Of a stretch of DNA of 64,000 nucleotides, positions 54,099-61,085 are shown piece by piece. Location of the stretch: the NCBI GenBank assembly GCA_019694355.1, contig JAIBCB010000001.1:525001-589000 (forward strand). The letters run 5' to 3'. How positions within the stretch are numbered: position 1 is the stretch's first letter; every line of letters begins with the position of its first letter. This DNA is from Pyrinomonadaceae bacterium. Lineage in GTDB: Bacteria; Acidobacteriota; Blastocatellia; Pyrinomonadales; Pyrinomonadaceae. The notes below the pieces were generated by a model. The model was not told the origin of the DNA. It searched no databases and saw only the letters and a program-made list of their open reading frames with translations. A program made the translations under genes and the position numbers.

Positions 54099-55367
54099 AT
54101 GGAAGCCGATCTGATCATACAAAATATAGGGCAGCTGGTTACAGGTGCTTCTCCCGGTGGCTCAAAACGACGTAACGCTATGCTCGATGTCGGACTGATC
54201 GAGAACGCCGCCGTTGCTGTCATCGACGGAAAATTTGCTTCTGTCGGCTCGGAAGACGAGGTTCTCACTGAGTTCTCCTCAGAGAATATTGTCGATGCCG
54301 AAGGTCGGGTCGTTTGTCCGGGCTTTGTTGATCCACATACGCATATTGTTTACGCCGGCGATCGTCTGAATGAGTTCGAATTGAAGATCAAAGGTGCGGA
54401 ATATCTTGAGATACTGGCGGCCGGCGGGGGCATTTTATCGACGGTAGCAAATACGCGATCTGCCTCGGAAGATGAGCTAGTTGAGTTGGGCCGTGAACGT
54501 CTCGATAAGATGCTGGCGTGCGGAACCACGACCGCAGAGATCAAGACCGGCTACGGCCTCGATCTTGAGAGCGAGCTGAAGATGCTGCGTGTCATCGAAC
54601 GTTTGGATAGAGAACACGCTATCGACATTGTCCCGACCTTTCTTGCCGCCCACACCGTCGCACCGGAGTTTAAGGGCGACGCAGACGGCTACGTCGATCT
54701 CGTCTGCCGCGAAATGCTGCCGGCCGCCTGGCAATGGTATTCGGGGTCATGTTTTGTCGAGAAAGGAAAGCCGTTCTTCTGTGATGTTTTCACCGAACAG
54801 AACTCGTTCGACCGCGGGCAAACGGAGAAGATCCTCGACGCGGCGAGATCCCTCGGTTTTGGTCTCAAAGCCCATGTCGATCAGTTCACGAACCTCGGCG
54901 GATCGCGGCTTGCGATCGAGAAAGGTGCGGCCTCGATCGACCATCTCGACGCGATCTCGGAAGAAGAGATCGAATTGCTCGCAGCCAGCGAGACAGTTGG
55001 AGTCGTGATCCCGACAGAGAATTTCAGCGCAGGAAAATCTCGATTCGCTGATGCTCGAAGGATGATCGATGCGGGCTGTGCGATCGCGATTTCGACCGAT
55101 TTTAACCCCGGATCGGCTCCTTGCCCTTCGATACCGATGGCGATGGCTATCGCGTGCCGCTATCAGAAGCTTTTACCGAGCGAGGCGTTGAATGCAGCGA
55201 CGATCAACGCAGCATATGCGATAGGTTTGGGACGCACGCATGGTTCGATCGAGGTCGGCACACGCGCTGACCTTTTGATCTGTGATTGCACCGATTATCG
55301 CCAGCTCGCATACGAATTCGGCTACCCGAAGTTCCTACTGACTATAGTTGCGGGAGAACAATGTTGA
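54099..55367 (+). CDS. hutI: Imidazolonepropionase
   Basis: Third histidine-degradation step: hydrolyses imidazolone propionate to formiminoglutamate. It has 422 residues from ATG 54099; the preceding TTG is not needed. Metal-site motifs are FVDPHTHIVYAGDR, KAHVDQFTNLGG and ISTDFNPGSAPC; the KTGYGLDLESELKMLR segment is also hutI-specific. The stop overlaps the next gene's start by 7 nt. With hutH after the small intervening gene it forms an operon hutI-x-hutH. Confidence 0.96.
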   Translation: MEADLIIQNIGQLVTGASPGGSKRRNAMLDVGLIENAAVAVIDGKFASVGSEDEVLTEFSSENIVDAEGRVVCPGFVDPHTHIVYAGDRLNEFELKIKGAEYLEILAAGGGILSTVANTRSASEDELVELGRERLDKMLACGTTTAEIKTGYGLDLESELKMLRVIERLDREHAIDIVPTFLAAHTVAPEFKGDADGYVDLVCREMLPAAWQWYSGSCFVEKGKPFFCDVFTEQNSFDRGQTEKILDAARSLGFGLKAHVDQFTNLGGSRLAIEKGAASIDHLDAISEEEIELLAASETVGVVIPTENFSAGKSRFADARRMIDAGCAIAISTDFNPGSAPCPSIPMAMAIACRYQKLLPSEALNAATINAAYAIGLGRTHGSIEVGTRADLLICDCTDYRQLAYEFGYPKFLLTIVAGEQC

Positions 55368-55828
55368 GGAGCTTCTGGTTCATTTTTACAATAGTTGGTC
55401 TCGCAGCGGGCCTCTGCGGCACCTATGCATACGACAGGTACTCTCCCGTGCAAAGTTTTGAGGCTGTTGATCTCGAAACGAAAGCTGCGGTGCTTACATC
55501 CTTCCTTAGTCCAACTACAAGGGAGGATCACGTCGTTACTGATGACGGCCGCATCTATTTGCTCGTATCCGAAGACCTCTATGCGAAACTGCAACGATCG
55601 ACGAACGGCATTAAGGTCGAACGCTATACGGGTGCCACGGAGGTGCGTGCGAACACGGTTCCTTACATCGTCTTTTCGGGCTGGACGAAACGCGCGGATA
55701 CGGTCTTCGTAACTCAGATCGCGTACTTCGTCGGCGGAAACTCTGGTGGGTGTGACGAACAGTATATGTATTCGAAAGTCAGCGGTTGGATGCTAACCAA
55801 AGGGGATTGCTTCGCAGCCGCAAGCTGA
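55361..55828 (+). CDS. Membrane-anchored protein between hutI and hutH, function unknown
   Basis: A 155-residue protein from ATG 55361 with a GGGAGA site inside hutI. One N-terminal anchor (MLRSFWFIFTIVGLAAGLCG) is followed by an exported domain with DGRIYLLVSEDLYAKL and a terminal FVGGNSGGCDEQYMYSKVSGWM. It is translationally coupled to hutI (7-nt overlap) and lies 3 bp before hutH, so it should be co-expressed with histidine catabolism. No hut protein of this kind is known to me. Confidence 0.7.
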   Translation: MLRSFWFIFTIVGLAAGLCGTYAYDRYSPVQSFEAVDLETKAAVLTSFLSPTTREDHVVTDDGRIYLLVSEDLYAKLQRSTNGIKVERYTGATEVRANTVPYIVFSGWTKRADTVFVTQIAYFVGGNSGGCDEQYMYSKVSGWMLTKGDCFAAAS

Positions 55829-55831
55829 TCT

Positions 55832-57370
55832 ATGGACGACATAATTCTTGATGGCGAAAGCCTTACATTCGAGCAGGTCATGTCGGTCGCCTACGGTAAA
55901 CCTGGCGGGCCCCAAGTCGCGCTTGGGGAAAATGCAAGGGCGAACGTGCTGAAGGCCGCCGCCGCGGTGGACGCCCTTCTTGAACGCGGCGAGATCGCCT
56001 ACGGTATTACGACCGGGTTTGGTGCCTTCAAGGACAAGATAATCAGCCGCGAAGAGGTCGAACTGCTTCAGCGAAACATCGTCCTGAGCCACGCGGTGGG
56101 TGTGGGTGACCCGTTTGACGTGCCAACGACAAGGGCTATCATGCTCATTCGCGCTAATACCCTTGCACGCGGCTTCTCTGGCATCCGGCTCGAAACGCTG
56201 GAACTCATACTCGCTTGCTTGAACAAAGGCGTTCATCCTGTGATCCCCGAGAAGGGCAGTCTCGGTGCCAGCGGCGATCTTGCTCCGCTCGCACACTTTG
56301 CGTGCGTGCTTATCGGCGAAGGAAGAGCCGAGTTCGGCGGCAAGGAGATGCCAGGCGGTGATGCACTTTCTGCGGCCGGCCTTTTGCCAGTTTCTTTGAA
56401 AGCGAAAGAAGGTCTCGCTTTGACCAACGGCACGACCATCATGACGGCCGTCGGTCTTCTGGAAACCGCAAAAGCCCGGAATCTTGCGGATCTTGCTGAC
56501 ATCGCCGGCTGTCTCACACTCGAAGCCGTCAACGGCACGACGGCGGCTTTTGATGAGCGTATTCACGCTGTTAGACCGCATCCGCGTCAGGTCGAGTGTG
56601 CAAAGAATCTTCGCTCGATCCTCGAGGGAAGCGAGATGACGCGTGGTTTCGACCCGGTGAATGTTCAGGATGCTTACACCTTGCGTTGCATTCCACAGGT
56701 TCACGGTGCGTGCCGAGATGCTGTCGCCTACGCCAAATGGCTCCTTAAGATCGAGCTGAATTCCGTTACCGACAATCCGCTCATATTCGTCGAAGGCGAC
56801 AATATCGAGGTCATCAGCGGCGGAAATTTTCATGGCGAACCGCTCGCACTCGCGTTCGACTATCTAGCGATCGCCCTTTCGGAACTTGCGAACATCTCGG
56901 AACGCCGAATCATGCGTCTCACTGACGAGGCCTCGAATTCGCGCGTTCTGCCCGCGTTCCTGACCGAAGAAGGCGGACTGAATTCGGGCTTCATGATCGT
57001 GCAATACACCGCGGCCGCTCTTTGCACCGAGAACAAGGTCCTTGCGCATCCCGCCAGCGTCGATACGATCCCGAGCTCCGCGAATGTTGAAGATCACGTC
57101 TCGATGGGTGCGACGGCGGCGATCAAACTCCGTTCTGTCCGGCGAAATCTCGAGACCGTGCTTGCCCTCGAAGCATTTTGTGCCGCTCAGGCGGTCGATC
57201 TTCGGCAAAAGCGTCTTGATTCCGCAAGGAAACTCGGCATCGGCACCGAACCGCTTTATACTGCCATTCGGCAACGGATCCCGTTCATCGGTGTTGACGA
57301 ATATATGAAGGATCATATCGATGCCGCGGTTGCCGTCGCCAAGGGCTTTGCCCGAACCGGAGATTTTTAG
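55832..57370 (+). CDS. hutH: Histidine ammonia-lyase
   Basis: Deaminates histidine to urocanate. 512 residues, normal length. The MIO prosthetic group forms from Ala-146, Ser-147, Gly-148 in KGSLGASGDLAPLAH. Tyr-58 in AYGITTGFG, RANTLARGFSGIR and the SVTDNPL segment are conserved. It lies 3 bp after the small membrane protein gene and directly abuts the downstream lipoprotein gene (stop 57370, next ATG 57371). All four Hut enzymes are in the window, but no HutC regulator. Confidence 0.97.
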   Translation: MDDIILDGESLTFEQVMSVAYGKPGGPQVALGENARANVLKAAAAVDALLERGEIAYGITTGFGAFKDKIISREEVELLQRNIVLSHAVGVGDPFDVPTTRAIMLIRANTLARGFSGIRLETLELILACLNKGVHPVIPEKGSLGASGDLAPLAHFACVLIGEGRAEFGGKEMPGGDALSAAGLLPVSLKAKEGLALTNGTTIMTAVGLLETAKARNLADLADIAGCLTLEAVNGTTAAFDERIHAVRPHPRQVECAKNLRSILEGSEMTRGFDPVNVQDAYTLRCIPQVHGACRDAVAYAKWLLKIELNSVTDNPLIFVEGDNIEVISGGNFHGEPLALAFDYLAIALSELANISERRIMRLTDEASNSRVLPAFLTEEGGLNSGFMIVQYTAAALCTENKVLAHPASVDTIPSSANVEDHVSMGATAAIKLRSVRRNLETVLALEAFCAAQAVDLRQKRLDSARKLGIGTEPLYTAIRQRIPFIGVDEYMKDHIDAAVAVAKGFARTGDF

Positions 57371-58303
57371 ATGCTCATAAGAAAGATCATTGCTCTCAGC
57401 CTTGCTGCGACAGCCATCGGCTGTTGGTCGATGTCGGCAAAGAACAGCGACTCTCGTTCTGTCAACGCAGAAACAGACGCGACACCTTTCGCCACACCCA
57501 AGCCGAAAGCAGCACCGACCGAAACACCGGCGAGTTCGAGCACTACGAGTACATCAAATATGAACGCGACGGGTACCTTTTACGACAATCTGCCGAAAAC
57601 GCTTTCGCGTCCGACAGACGATGTCAGCAAGCTTCTCCTCCGCGAATACGGCTCCGTCTTTGTCACAAAGGCGACGCCGCCCGCAAAGATCGTCTTCGAG
57701 GACGAAGCTGATGTTTCGGCGTTCCAGAAGAGCCTGACGCGCGATTCTTCATCGATCGGAGGCTACACGGTTACGCTCCAAAAACCCGCCATGGACGCCT
57801 TGAAGGCCGCGATCGCAGAGGCCCAAAAGAGCGGCCTTTCGATCGGCCCGCGAGGCGGCGATTCATCAATGCGAACTTACGCACAGACCGTCACGCTCTG
57901 GTCAAGCCGTGTAAGACCTGCACTTGCCCATTGGTCGGCGGCAGGGAAGATCTCAAAGGCAGACGCGGCCCGCATCAACGCTCTTTCGCCCTTTCAGCAA
58001 GTGTCCGAGGTGCTAGGACTTGAAGAGAAGGGGATGTGGTTCGCGAAAGACTTTTCGAAATCCATCATCTATTCCGTTGCGCCGCCCGGAACTTCGCAGC
58101 ATCTCTCAATGCTTGCCCTCGACGTAAAGCAGTTCGACGACGCTCGTGTCCGCGAGATCCTGGCAAAGCACGGTTGGTTTCAGACCGTTTCGTCCGATCT
58201 GCCGCATTTTACGTATCTGGGCGTGAACGAAAGTGAACTTCCCGGGCTAGGCCTGAAAAAGGTCACGAGCGGCAACCGCACATTCTGGGTACCGGACATT
58301 TAG
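57371..58303 (+). CDS. Lipoprotein with M15 (VanY-like) peptidase-type domain
   Basis: 310 residues with a lipobox ending in Cys-18 (ATAIGC) and a long Thr/Ser/Pro/Ala linker to about residue 65. The C-terminal domain has PGTSQHLSMLALDVKQF and DLPHFTYLG. These fit the H-x6-D and terminal H zinc-ligand pattern of D-Ala-D-Ala carboxypeptidases of the VanY/M15 family; in VanY the first motif is SxHxxGxAxD. The Gly is replaced by Met here, so activity is not certain. It begins 1 bp after the hutH stop, so it shares its transcript. Confidence 0.75.
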   Translation: MLIRKIIALSLAATAIGCWSMSAKNSDSRSVNAETDATPFATPKPKAAPTETPASSSTTSTSNMNATGTFYDNLPKTLSRPTDDVSKLLLREYGSVFVTKATPPAKIVFEDEADVSAFQKSLTRDSSSIGGYTVTLQKPAMDALKAAIAEAQKSGLSIGPRGGDSSMRTYAQTVTLWSSRVRPALAHWSAAGKISKADAARINALSPFQQVSEVLGLEEKGMWFAKDFSKSIIYSVAPPGTSQHLSMLALDVKQFDDARVREILAKHGWFQTVSSDLPHFTYLGVNESELPGLGLKKVTSGNRTFWVPDI

Positions 58304-58449
58304 TCGATCATCCGGATAGAAACCGGGAGCCGCAGTACACCGGTGGCAGCATGCAGAAGTCCGCACGCCAGTAAGGGCGTAACATTCAACGCAGCTTCCG
58401 GCTGAATTGCTACGGCATTTGTGCTGCGCACGCCCCGGCCTCCATTCCC

Positions 58450-58474
58450 AATTCACAATTAACAATTCACAATT
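58450..58474. repeat. Heptamer array AATTCAC/AATTAAC
   Basis: AATTCAC AATTAAC AATTCAC AATT runs through with exact 7-bp period, 3.5 units. It directly precedes the 59-bp dispersed repeat. Confidence 0.8.
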
Positions 58475-58482
58475 TCCTGATC

Positions 58483-58541
58483 TTTGTCCCGTCCCGCCGT
58501 AAATGGACAAGTGGGACAAAGTGGGACAAAAATCGGCGTTT
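58483..58541 (+). repeat. 59-bp dispersed repeat, copy A
   Basis: Starts TTTGTCCCGTCCCG, then has two GTGGGACAAA motifs spaced 10 bp apart, and ends AATCGGCGTTT. It matches the minus strand at 34611-34669 at 50 of 59 positions without gaps. Both copies are in intergenic DNA. Confidence 0.8.
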
Positions 58542-58667
58542 TTCATCCGGACGGTTACAATTTCTGTCACTATTGTCAAAGATCGACGTATATAACGCGT
58601 GTATATACCATCAGTACAAGTATATCATGCGTGTCAAGAGGTGTCCTTCGGAGAGCTCTCTTCGAAA

Positions 58668-58800
58668 GCACCCGGCCTTTCGCTTGCGGGTGGTCAAAAG
58701 TTACTGCCGCCTGCATCAGCGGGCGGGTAGGTTCTGTCAGTACCACCTGCGGTAGCGGGTGGCTATTCGTCAATACCGACTGCCTCAGCGGGCGGCCAGC
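58668..58800. repeat. Tandem REP-like palindromes, four units of 33-37 bp
   Basis: Units centred near 58679 (degenerate), 58715, 58751 and 58785 each contain a GCxTGC...AGCGGGYGG-type imperfect palindrome preceded by a TAC or TCAxTACC linker. The last three read CCGCCTGCATCAGCGGGCGG, CCACCTGCGGTAGCGGGTGG and CCGACTGCCTCAGCGGGCGG. Spacing and the partial copies at 32821-32885 show this is one repeat family. Not a CRISPR: the units diverge and no constant repeat alternates with unique spacers. Confidence 0.75.
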
Positions 58801-58838
58801 TTTGCAGGGGCCTGCACGTTAGTAAGGGCGTTGCCGAA

Positions 58839-58877
58839 GCTGACGGCTGACGGCTGACGGCTGATAGCTGATAGCTG
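58839..58877. repeat. Heptamer array GCTGACG/GCTGATA
   Basis: Three GCTGACG units followed by two GCTGATA units and a partial GCTG: 5.5 units at exactly 7-bp period, the longest heptamer array in the window. Confidence 0.85.
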
Positions 58878-58969
58878 TATTTATCCGATTCCGTAACATC
58901 TTTGATCTACCCGAATGTGCGATCTTGCTTTGATTTGGCCAAGGCAATTTTTGCCCCTCGGCCAAAAAA

Positions 58970-59124
58970 CGGCTCTGCCGTTCTATTTGCGGAAAAGTTC
59001 CACTTTTCCGAACGCCGACCCCAATGAAGAGAGCGGCTCTGCCGCCGGGCGGCGAAGCCGCAAATGCCGGAACCGACGCAAACGGTGAAGCAGAGCTTCA
59101 CCGCAAATAGACAGGCAGAGCCTG
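58970..59124. repeat. Cluster of short hairpins, several with a TCT/AGA triloop
   Basis: Palindromes: CGGC-TCT-GCCG (58970-58980), GGAAAAG-TTCCA-CTTTTCC (58991-59009), GCGGC-TCT-GCCGC (59033-59045), GCGGC-GAA-GCCGC (59049-59061), CGGTGAAGC-AGA-GCTTCACCG (59083-59103) and CAGGC-AGA-GCCTG (59112-59124). Arm sequences differ but the triloop recurs. The cluster begins exactly where the RHS-core remnant stops. Confidence 0.75.
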
Positions 59125-59138
59125 CTAAAACCGAGGAT

Positions 59139-59361
59139 GATTGCTTCGGCGAAGTCGAGGGCTGTTTCTTCATCTTTCTGATAGCCGGTGAATTTTTGGC
59201 GGATGTTGTCGGAGGTGCCGTAGCCGAGCGAGGCAGTGCGTGAGCCGACGTTTGGCGTGATCTCTTCGCCAAAGGGGAGAAAGTCGCGGCGTGAAGTGAC
59301 CTGGCCGAGGGCGTTCGTGATCACACGTGGGCTTCCGAGATGATCGTTGCGCAGTCTAAAT
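59139..59361 (-). pseudogene. RHS repeat-associated core remnant
   Basis: Read on the minus strand this piece encodes FRLRNDHLGSPRVITNALG, RRDFLPFGEE and QKFTGYQKDEETALDFAEA, the middle of the RHS core domain, which should continue with RYY..GRFTSPDP. It has no own start, directly follows the stop of the WG-repeat gene, and after LDFAEA turns into palindromic repeats. It is therefore a decayed fragment of an RHS/YD-repeat toxin-delivery gene. Confidence 0.85.
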
Positions 59362-60402
59362 TCATTGACGCCACGAGTAAACAAACTTTCCCTTTTGGTT
59401 AATGTAGCCTCGCTGAGTTGTGCGTTTTGTCTCGTTGTAGATCGTAACTTCTGCGAGGCCGTCGTCAAATGCTTCCGCAGAGTCGAATTTTGCGGGGATC
59501 ACAACCTTGCCCGTTGGATCGATATATCCCCATTTTCCTCTGACCCGCACGGAGGCAAGCCCTCCGGAGAAACTATTTGCCTGCCCGAACTCGGGAGGGA
59601 TGACGAACTTACCATTTCGGTCAATATAACCCCACCTTCCGCCCGAAGAAACAGCGGCGACACCTTCTGCGAATGGCCGAGCCCGCTGAAAGGCGGCAGG
59701 GATCGCGATCTCGCCCGTTCGACCGATATAACCGTAAAAAGCACCTGCACGATAAACGGCAAGGCCCCCTGAAAAATTTGGAAGAAAGAGCGGATCCGAA
59801 AAGCCGATCATCACTTCAAAATGCGGAGTTATTATCAGTTCTCCTGATCTGTTGACATATCCGATCTTTCCGTTTTGGACAACTGACGCAAGACCTTCGC
59901 TGAAAGGGTTCGCATGTTGAAACCGGAGTGGTATAACGATCTGCCCTTCCGCATTCGCGAATCCCCACTTGCCGTTCATCTCCGCCAGCGAAAGGCCCTC
60001 GCGAAACCCCATCAAGAGCAGCGGAGTTTCCAGCACTTTGCTTCCTGTTTTAGAAATATAATAGGTTCGACCGTCTTTGGTGACGCGTGCCCGTCCGTCT
60101 GCGAACGATGACGCCTCATCAAACTGCGGGGCGATCACCATGCGGCCGGTCTTGTCCACATAACCCCATTTCCCGTTTTTGGTCACTAAGACAGCGGCCA
60201 TTCCGTCGCTGAATTTGCTCGCATAATAGAATTTGAAGCCGATCTTGAGCCGCCCGTACTTGTTGATGTAGCCAGTCGTATTTTGGTCTTGAGCAGCCAA
60301 GTGCTCCTTCATCACCGGAAAGAGTTGTGTCTCTTGAGCAATGCAATTTGCTCCCCAACATAGCAAGATGCTTGTAAACATCCCAAACACAAATATCTTC
60401 AT
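59362..60402 (-). CDS. Exported WG-repeat protein
   Basis: 346 residues with a signal peptide (1-22) and at least seven WG/KWG repeats of the form G-K-W-G-Y-V/I-D-x-x-G-x-x-V/I-I-P/A-x-x-F, e.g. NGKWGYVDKTGRMVIAPQFDEA, NGKWGFANAEGQIVIPLRF and RGKWGYIDPTGKVVIPAKFDSA. These form beta-rich repeat domains of unknown function, often in secreted or surface proteins. The last bases of the gene merge with an RHS remnant, so its 3' end may have been altered; the repeats themselves look intact. Confidence 0.88.
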   Translation of the reverse strand: MKIFVFGMFTSILLCWGANCIAQETQLFPVMKEHLAAQDQNTTGYINKYGRLKIGFKFYYASKFSDGMAAVLVTKNGKWGYVDKTGRMVIAPQFDEASSFADGRARVTKDGRTYYISKTGSKVLETPLLLMGFREGLSLAEMNGKWGFANAEGQIVIPLRFQHANPFSEGLASVVQNGKIGYVNRSGELIITPHFEVMIGFSDPLFLPNFSGGLAVYRAGAFYGYIGRTGEIAIPAAFQRARPFAEGVAAVSSGGRWGYIDRNGKFVIPPEFGQANSFSGGLASVRVRGKWGYIDPTGKVVIPAKFDSAEAFDDGLAEVTIYNETKRTTQRGYINQKGKFVYSWRQ

Positions 60403-60837
60403 ATCACTATTCCTCCGCAGCTTGACTCAACAAGCCTCTGTCAGTCGGTCGGCGGCGTAGGGGGCTCCATTTGGATCTTTGGCGCTGGTTCTACAGGTTC
60501 CGCTTCGCTCCACCCGTAGCTATTAAAATACCGTGTGCTCCGCACACTCGGGCGAGTTCACGGTCGTTATCCCGAATGGTTTTCGATTTGCCACGGCATT
60601 TATGCCGTGGAACGAGTCTCTCAATATCATATGGAGGCGGCTTGCCGCCGACAAGTCTCTATCGCGTGATTCGCAGGCTCCGGTGAAGTCTTGAGCAAAC
60701 GCTAACCACGAGCTAAAGCTCGTGGCAATTCTCAGTAATCAGGCCTCTGTTATGCAACCCGCTCGGTACCGCTGGCGGTGCTGACAAGAGTGTCCCAAAC
60801 GTGTTTTGTAATAGCAGGTAATATCGGTGAGATAGGA
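60403..60837. other. 435-bp gap with four perfect palindromes
   Basis: GTGTGC-TCC-GCACAC (60533-60547), CCACGGCA-TTTA-TGCCGTGG (60591-60610), GGCGG-CTTG-CCGCC (60636-60649) and CCACGAGCT-AA-AGCTCGTGG (60706-60725) are evenly spread. No gene is credible here. The palindromes resemble intergenic repeats elsewhere in the window in form but not in sequence. Confidence 0.7.
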
Positions 60838-60914
60838 TGGTACACCCGGCAAGATTCGAACTTGCGACCCTCTGATTCGAAGTCAGATACTCTATCCAGC
60901 TGAGCTACGGGTGC
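60838..60914 (-). tRNA. tRNA-Arg (anticodon TCG)
   Basis: 77 nt: acceptor GCACCCG/CGGGTGT (G1:U72 wobble as in the other tRNA-Arg here), D-arm GCTC...GAGT, anticodon stem TCTGA/TCAGA with loop CTTCGAA (anticodon TCG, reads CGA), T-arm GCAAG TTCGAAT CTTGC, discriminator A, CCA encoded. Confidence 0.97.
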
Positions 60915-61085
60915 ACATGGAGGCGTGCTGCCAAAAGACAAATGTTAGCGACTGGCAGGTATGGATTGCAAATCGCGCTGAAGGTTTCAATAGCCAATCA
61001 TGGGCTGATGTGCTGCCGACGGCGTTAAGGCTTGCCGGGCCAATGGTGTATCGAATACTATCAATTCACAAGGAAATCCATTTCT

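Larger units (their letters stand above)
58304..58969. other. Repeat-rich, gene-free zone
   Basis: No credible gene was seen. Two similar pieces GCACGCCAGTAAGGGCG (58364-58380) and GCACGTTAGTAAGGGCG (58814-58830) flank a series of repeats: a heptamer array at 58450-58474, a 59-bp dispersed repeat at 58483-58541, tandem palindromes at 58668-58800 and a heptamer array at 58839-58877. Short frames here are artefacts of the repeats. Confidence 0.65.

Noticed and set aside
55793..56833. 346-codon minus-strand open frame
   Set aside because: Antisense shadow of hutH; no motif, no ribosome site, His/Arg-rich composition typical of reversed coding frames.
58668..58800. Possible CRISPR array
   Set aside because: Units are 33-37 bp but differ strongly from each other, there are no constant repeats with unique spacers, and no cas gene is in the window.
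58983..59468. 161-codon minus-strand frame as an intact gene
   Set aside because: Only the middle part is RHS core; its first 35 residues are the WG gene in another frame and the end is hairpin repeat. It is kept as a pseudogene remnant instead.
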